Source: an uncultured bacterium
GTDB taxonomy: Bacteria; Planctomycetota; JAJSAM01; JAJVHW01
DNA: 16,382 bases
NCBI GenBank assembly: GCA_937996235.1
Contig: CALKVK010000001.1
Location: 1-16,382 of the forward strand
Direction of reading: 5' to 3'
Shown here: in pieces, positions 14,286 to 16,382 of the stretch
How positions within the stretch are numbered: the stretch's first letter is position 1
Layout of the letters: every line of letters starts with the position of its first letter
Notes under the pieces: generated by a model
What the model was told of the DNA's origin: nothing
What the model saw: the letters and a program-made list of their open reading frames with translations, nothing else
Databases searched by the model: none
Translations under genes and position numbers: made by a program

Positions 14286-14794
14286 GCTGCCTCCTCCGGT
14301 CCGCGCCGCCACGCTACGCGTCCGGCGGGGCGCGCGCCATGCGCGCTGGCCCGCATCGCTCACCAGCTCTCGCGCGAGTGCGGCTGAGACCCAGTCGTTT
14401 CGAGGGCTGTGTCCGTGGCGCCTGCGGTCCCGCCAGGCGGCAGCCCGTCCCGGCCGAGCCGGAGGCGCGAGGTTGAGGGTGCGAGCCTCCGCGGCTACGC
14501 CGCGGGGTGAGCGAGGGTGCGGCGCAGCCGCACGAGAAGGCTCCTGCGGAGCCTTCGAGACGAGCGAACGCGGAGCGCAGGCCGCAGGCCGGAGCGGAGG
14601 GCAGCCGCCGGTGGCGGCTGCGATCGGCGAGCACGCGAGCGCTCGACGCAGTCGAGCGCGAGGGGCGCGACGAAGTCGGGGTTGAACACCCCGTTCGAGG
14701 AGCGCCGACGCAGAGATCGCGACTCCGGCGACGCGCCGGGCGCGAGAACTGGTGAGCGATGCGGGCCAGGGGGCGGGTCGGCGAAGATGCCGCG
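14286..14794. other. 509-base non-coding region
   Basis: Divergent space between the DUF899 and YdjM-type genes. Frames that cross it give low-complexity Arg/Ala/Gly/Pro products on both strands and look non-coding. Its main content is the hairpin array at 14489-14693. Nothing clear is visible in 14286-14460 apart from the DUF899 ribosome binding site next to 14286. Confidence 0.6.
14489..14693. repeat. array of short perfect hairpins
   Basis: Six perfect inverted repeats lie within 205 bases: 14489-14505 (7-bp stem, loop TAC), 14517-14533 (7 bp, loop GCA), 14536-14556 (9 bp, loop TGC), 14601-14621 (9 bp, loop GGT), 14639-14659 (9 bp, loop GCA) and 14677-14693 (6 bp, loop TGAAC). Five have three-base loops. 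Stem sequences differ, so this is not a tandem repeat of one unit. A direct repeat GCAGGCC-type doublet sits near 14577-14590. No reading frame explains it. It is probably a palindromic intergenic repeat mosaic; whether it acts as RNA or DNA is unknown. Confidence 0.75.
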
Positions 14795-15391
14795 ATGCCC
14801 ACCGTCGTCTCCCACGCGCTCCTCGGCGCCGCCGCGTTCACGTGCGTCGCCCGGGGGCGGCGGGGTGCGCGACTGGGTGCGACCGCCGCCGCGGCACTCG
14901 CCGCGCTGCCCGACGCGGACGTGCTCTGGTGGGGCCTGACCACGTACGGGGCACCCTGGGGTCACCGCGGCATGACGCACTCGCTCGCCGCCGCCGTCGT
15001 GCTCGGCGGCGGCGCCGCGCTCCTCCTGCGGCGGAGGGTGGCGGTCCCCGGCGGTGCACTCGGCCTCGGGCTCCTCCTGGCGGTCGTGACGGCCTCGCAC
15101 GGCGCGCTCGACGCGCTCACCGACGGCGGTCGCGGCATCGGGTTCCTGCTGCCCTTCGACGAGCGCCGGTTCTTCGCCCCGGCGAGGCCGATCCCGGTCG
15201 CGCCGATCGGCTTCGATCCCCTCAGCCCGTGGCTGTGGCGCGTCCTCGGAGCGGAGGCGCTCCTGCTCTGGCCCGCCGCGGCGGCCCTGGCGTGGCTCCG
15301 CCCGCCTGCCGTGTCGTGGCGGAACGGTCTGCTCGCCCTGGCGCTTGCCGGCAGTGCGATCGCCTGGGGCGTCGCGCTCGGCTCGCTCTGA
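14795..15391 (+). CDS. YdjM-type (DUF457) membrane-bound metal-dependent hydrolase-like protein
   Basis: Integral inner-membrane protein of 198 residues in the YdjM family, described as membrane-bound predicted metal-dependent hydrolases. Conserved polar residues fall in or next to hydrophobic segments: His7 (TVVSHALLG), Asp40 and Asp42 (LPDADVLWW), His57 and His62 (HRGMTHS), and His102, Asp106 and Asp110 (HGALDALTD). These are the likely metal ligands. Four to five helices are visible. I chose ATG 14795 because family members begin with a short M-P-x-x-x-x-H segment; an in-frame ATG at 14759 would add 12 residues, and neither has a strong Shine-Dalgarno. E. coli YdjM belongs to the SOS regulon, but no LexA site is evident here. 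The substrate is unknown. Confidence 0.85.
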   Translation: MPTVVSHALLGAAAFTCVARGRRGARLGATAAAALAALPDADVLWWGLTTYGAPWGHRGMTHSLAAAVVLGGGAALLLRRRVAVPGGALGLGLLLAVVTASHGALDALTDGGRGIGFLLPFDERRFFAPARPIPVAPIGFDPLSPWLWRVLGAEALLLWPAAAALAWLRPPAVSWRNGLLALALAGSAIAWGVALGSL

Positions 15392-15814
15392 ACCGCTCCA
15401 CGGACGCGCTGACGCGCCTCTCGCATCGTCCAATGATGTCGGACGCATCGTCCACTTGAATTCGTGGCCCGCGCACTCCTCACGCGGGCATACGCTCCAC
15501 CCGGAGTGCGTCGCGACCCGGGCCCTTTCGGGCCCGGGTGCGTTCACCGGACGATTCCCCTGGCCTCGGGGTCGATCCGAGGCCCCGTCCGTACGACCGG
15601 CCGGTCGACGTCTCCTGCGTTTCGGTGTCGCGGCTGCCGCCAACTCCGTCCCGCCTCTTCGCCCCCATGGATGACGCCGCCCGCTCCGCGGGGGCAGGAC
15701 TTCCCAAGAAAGTGGCGACTTTTGTCAACCGTGATCGGGATCCGAGGCTGGTAGGAAGGCAGCGAACACGGCGATGGCCGCTCGGGAAGGCGGCCTGGAA
15801 AGGGGAGAACCTGC
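15392..15814. other. 423-base non-coding leader/intergenic region
   Basis: No credible gene is visible; short frames here have no ribosome binding sites or family features. It contains a strong hairpin (15516-15539). It probably also contains the promoter for the 91-residue gene, since TTGTCA at about 15723 could be a -35 element, although no good -10 sits at the right distance. Confidence 0.5.
15516..15539 (+). terminator. hairpin, possible terminator of the YdjM-type gene
   Basis: ACCCGGGCCC-TTTC-GGGCCCGGGT is a perfect 10-bp all-but-one GC stem with a four-base loop, 124 bases after the stop. It lacks a T-tract (GCGTT follows), so it is not a classical intrinsic terminator and could be a processing or stability element instead. 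Confidence 0.4.
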
Positions 15815-16090
15815 ATGTCCACGGCCACGCTCACGCACTGTCAGGCTCTTGAGATCCCGCTCGACACAACCCCTGCGACAGGGAAGATCGACCTGACGGT
15901 GGCCGGCTACGCGTACTACGGTACGGTCAACGTCCTTGTCGACGGCGGCGCACCGATCGCCGGGGTAGAGTGCGGCAGTTCCGACGATCCGGAGTTTGCG
16001 GACATCACCGTGCTGAAGCTCCACTACTACAAGTCGCCGCTCGGGCCGACTCAGATCGAGGTCGAGTACGCAGTGACGCTGACGCAGTAG
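15815..16090 (+). CDS. small orphan protein, 91 residues
   Basis: I do not recognise this protein. It has no signal peptide or membrane helix and reads as alternating beta-strand: KIDLTVAGYAYYGTVNVLVDGG, then ADITVLKLHYYKSPLGP and TQIEVEYAVTLTQ at the C-terminus (each part under 20 residues apart from the first run, which spans two strands). Cys9 and Cys53 are its only cysteines. An ATG preceded by AAAGGGGAG with about eight bases of spacing is a strong translation start, and the hairpin after the stop supports a real transcription unit. One sampled 60-base line is 68% G+C, lower than the surrounding genes and similar to the lower-GC pair at 3411-5972. It stands alone, more than 400 bases from the upstream gene. 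A compact beta-sandwich or barrel is likely; function is unknown. Confidence 0.7.
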   Translation: MSTATLTHCQALEIPLDTTPATGKIDLTVAGYAYYGTVNVLVDGGAPIAGVECGSSDDPEFADITVLKLHYYKSPLGPTQIEVEYAVTLTQ

Positions 16091-16106
16091 GGTCCCGATC
16101 GGAGCC

Positions 16107-16135
16107 GGGTGCGGCGCTTCGGAAACGCTGCACCC
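16107..16135 (+). terminator. hairpin, possible terminator of the 91-residue gene
   Basis: GGGTGCGGCG pairs with CGCTGCACCC (10 bp with one G-U) around a nine-base loop, starting 16 bases after the stop codon. Position and stem strength fit termination, but no T-tract follows. Confidence 0.45.
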
Positions 16136-16156
16136 GCGACGCTCCCGACGTCATCT

Positions 16157-16382
16157 AGGAGGCTGTCCGAGTAGACCGTCGAGGGTCGCCTTCGGCTTGC
16201 CCGACCCTCTCCCGTCCACTCACGCACCTGTGCGGTCCAGAGCGCCGCGCGCAGGCCGAGGCTGGATTGAGCCGAAGTGGTCGTCACGACGTGCGCGAGA
16301 CTCGTGCAAGGGCCGGGCTAGCCCGGCCACGGGATCCCCGGATCGCTCAGGTTCAGGCTGCGGCCCCGAGCGGAGTCCTCGC
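16157..16382. other. non-coding window end with palindromes, possible mobile-element edge
   Basis: No gene is supported here. GGAGGCTGTCCGAGTAG at 16157 recalls terminal sequences of some insertion sequences, but I cannot confirm it and no transposase is visible. It is followed by a stem of GAGGGTCG (16181-16188) with CGACCCTC (16202-16209). A perfect 18-base loopless palindrome GGCCGGGCTAGCCCGGCC lies at 16311-16328. The region is cut by the window edge. Confidence 0.3.

Noticed and set aside
14489..14693. CRISPR array or tRNA cluster
   Set aside because: The hairpins have different sequences and irregular spacing, with no uniform repeat/spacer pattern and no tRNA cloverleaf or T-loop consensus.
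14507..14755. Short plus-strand frame over the hairpin array
   Set aside because: Its product merely translates palindromes, with no ribosome binding site or family resemblance.
14495..15643. 382-residue minus-strand frame across the hairpin array and YdjM-type gene
   Set aside because: It crosses perfect hairpins and a conserved plus-strand gene, and its product is low-complexity.

Overview
The window is very GC-rich. Hand counts of single 60-base lines gave 78-85% G+C in the copper and HEAT genes, but about 62-68% in two minus-strand genes and one small gene. Lipoboxes, an outer-membrane channel, a Tat-exported oxidase and HEAT-repeat and YdjM-type proteins point to a double-membraned, GC-rich environmental bacterium. 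Planctomycetota or Myxococcota are my best guesses; no rRNA or other marker gene is present to decide. I found no tRNA, rRNA or CRISPR array.

Layout. (1) 126-3222, plus strand: a tightly overlapping three-gene copper/metal operon coding for a heavy-metal-binding lipoprotein, a TolC-type channel with a lipobox and His-rich tail, and a short multicopper oxidase with a Met-rich tail. (2) 3411-5972, minus strand: two lower-GC genes of unknown role, a membrane-anchored protein and a secreted HExxH protein with a C-terminal IPT/TIG-like domain. Two copies of the same intergenic repeat, in direct orientation, flank them. (3) 6413-8461, plus: a membrane-anchored HEAT-repeat protein. (4) 11233-8502, minus: a two-gene operon of a nucleotidyltransferase-like protein and an ArnT/PMT-like membrane glycosyltransferase, probably for cell-surface glycan decoration. 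(5) 11608-13702, plus: an OmpR-family response regulator and its histidine kinase, preceded by a TGAC-N6-GTCA inverted repeat like the CusR-type copper box. (6) 14285-13686, minus: a DUF899-type thioredoxin-fold protein whose 3' end overlaps that of the kinase. (7) 14489-14693: a dense non-coding run of short perfect hairpins. (8) 14795-15391, plus: a YdjM-type integral membrane protein. (9) 15815-16090, plus: an isolated 91-residue orphan protein, followed by palindrome-rich sequence to the end of the window.

How they work together. The copper module is the clearest functional unit: metal capture by the HMBD and His-rich segments, periplasmic oxidation by the oxidase, and an outer-membrane channel whose inner-membrane pump is not encoded here. 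The two-component system may sense a metal, but its link to the copper operon about 8 kb away rests only on the operator motif. The most unusual structure is non-coding: a REP-like palindrome family (three copies), a second dispersed repeat family (two good copies and one decayed inverted copy), and the hairpin array before the YdjM gene.
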